In this document: piece by piece, positions 60,181 through 61,082 of the stretch
Layout of the letters: the number at the start of each line of letters is the position of its first letter
Numbering within the stretch: position 1 is the stretch's first letter
Notes under the pieces: generated by a model
Databases searched by the model: none
What the model was told of the DNA's origin: nothing
Seen by the model: the letters and a program-made list of their open reading frames with translations, nothing else
Position numbers and translations under genes: made by a program
NCBI RefSeq assembly: GCF_013839425.1
Contig: NZ_JACDNP010000013.1
Coordinates: forward strand, 1-61,082
Reading direction: 5' to 3'
Origin: Halorhabdus salina
GTDB lineage: Archaea; Halobacteriota; Halobacteria; Halobacteriales; Haloarculaceae
Length of the DNA stretch: 61,082 bases

Positions 60181-61082
60181 TCATCCCCATCTTTCGCTGA
60201 TGAATTTTAAAAGATTCTCATCACGAGAGTCCACCTTTTCAGATGAAAATTCAGGTCCGTTTAGATCACGGAGTACCTTTAGCGAGGATTTAGAATATAT
60301 ATTGTCATATTTCGACTCAAAGGATGAGTTGCCTTCGGATTGATTCTCTCCTGCACTCAGTACAGCCAAGTTTCCAATCCGGTTTCGGTTCTCAATATGA
60401 TTCTCTAATTTATTTCCTTCTTCCGCATTTTTTGGAACGAGATGCTCCACGTGGAAGTTCTTCCTAAACTCATGATAAGGAGCGAGTGAAAGGAGGCCGG
60501 AGGGTCCACGTAGTGAGCGTTCGTATTCGTACATGACATATTTGACAACCTCATTATTTCTCACACCACCCCATCCAGAGGTAAAGGAGCCATCAAGGAC
60601 GTCGGGGGTACTGAAGAAGTCGGAGACGACTTCTTCGATTGGTGCAATCCGATCTCTCTTTTCTCTGATTCTGTCAATAGCCTCCTTAATTCCAAGCTCT
60701 TTCGACTGGTATCCGGCGTAGCGTTGATTATCGGAGTTGAATACCTTCTCTACTCTCTCCGGTTTAACATCAGACCAATACAGATCGTTGGCGATAGAGG
60801 AAAGCGCATTGTGGTATCCTTGCGCTCCGTGAGACATCACCAAGCTATATCTGAAAACTAACTTCTCCAATTCGTTCACTATGTCAGCAAATTCAGAAGA
60901 CTGAACTCCGAACTTCTCTGCTACTGCAAACAATATCGGAGTCGTCGCGGATTGAGATCCTGCATGCAAGAAGATGAGCTGTATTTTTCTAACAGATTCG
61001 TTGATTGCGGAATCATGGCCTTGATCGGGATCGAAGTACTTCTCTGCAAATTTATCTCGGTTGGTCAGATACGGGTACCACT
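60181..61082 (-). CDS. GmrSD-type DUF1524 (HNH) protein, 5' end beyond the window
   Basis: Only the 3' part is visible: 299 codons from the window edge to TGA, with the frame open to the edge, so the start and any DUF262 domain lie outside. The visible part is helical, then carries HVEHLVPKN, the H-x-x-P nuclease motif of DUF1524, followed by RNRIGNLAVLSAGENQSEGN and a Phe-Glu-Ser-Lys segment, the conserved end of the family. In GmrSD this domain cuts modified DNA. The gene is markedly AT-richer than most of the window, suggesting horizontal transfer. Confidence 0.75.
   Translation of the reverse strand, partial: WYPYLTNRDKFAEKYFDPDQGHDSAINESVRKIQLIFLHAGSQSATTPILFAVAEKFGVQSSEFADIVNELEKLVFRYSLVMSHGAQGYHNALSSIANDLYWSDVKPERVEKVFNSDNQRYAGYQSKELGIKEAIDRIREKRDRIAPIEEVVSDFFSTPDVLDGSFTSGWGGVRNNEVVKYVMYEYERSLRGPSGLLSLAPYHEFRKNFHVEHLVPKNAEEGNKLENHIENRNRIGNLAVLSAGENQSEGNSSFESKYDNIYSKSSLKVLRDLNGPEFSSEKVDSRDENLLKFISERWG

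Overview
The window comes from a halophilic archaeon (class Halobacteria). Predicted proteins are strongly acidic, most of the window is GC-rich, and the gene content is archaeal and haloarchaeal: AglB oligosaccharyltransferase, DNA topoisomerase VI beside gyrase, proteasome beta subunit, UPF0212, TrmB regulator, sensory rhodopsin II with its transducer, and a J-domain/2Fe-2S ferredoxin fusion. A genus cannot be fixed from the sequence alone. No rRNA, tRNA, CRISPR array or intact insertion sequence was seen.

Region 1 (1-19.5 kb) is a surface-glycan and N-glycosylation locus. Its first 11.4 kb is visibly poorer in GC than the rest. It carries nucleotide-sugar enzymes (3,5-epimerase, a PLP 3-dehydratase-like protein with His in place of the catalytic Lys, and a reductase), glycosyltransferases, a ParB-like protein, a small three-gene module (two paralogous mini-proteins and a nucleotidyltransferase-like protein), a PMT-type membrane glycosyltransferase, a flippase and a sulfatase-like protein. 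GC-rich aglB follows, directly joined to a DUF368 polyprenyl-phosphate transporter candidate, then a GT4 transferase, a second sulfatase-like protein and a membrane protein. Together they could build a sugar nucleotide, assemble a lipid-linked glycan, flip it, transfer it to protein and recycle the lipid carrier.

Region 2 (19.5-29.8 kb) is housekeeping and small proteins: two mini zinc-binding-type proteins, a methyltransferase, a TraB protein, an M50 protease, an Eis-like acetyltransferase, PurM, an HTH-CBS regulator, UPF0212, a small membrane protein with psmB, an NDH-2-like flavoprotein and an HTH regulator.

Region 3 (29.8-43.3 kb) handles DNA topology and pili: gyrB-gyrA leftward, then a TrmB-type regulator and top6B-top6A rightward, then the tadA-tadC type pilus motor pair. 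The gyrB promoter contains a perfect alternating GC palindrome just upstream of its TATA box.

Region 4 (43.4-58.5 kb) holds sucCD, a glycerophosphodiesterase, a pseudokinase/7-TM membrane protein operon facing an htr2-sop2 phototaxis operon, hisD, an ArsR-like membrane regulator, the DnaJ-ferredoxin fusion, and a PLP pair for sulfur amino acids (cysteine/cystathionine synthase and cystathionine synthase/lyase).

Region 5 (58.5-61.1 kb) looks like the edge of a defence or mobile region: a highly structured palindromic element, an HTH/PemK-type toxin-antitoxin pair, and the 3' part of an AT-rich DUF1524 (GmrSD-type) gene that runs off the window.
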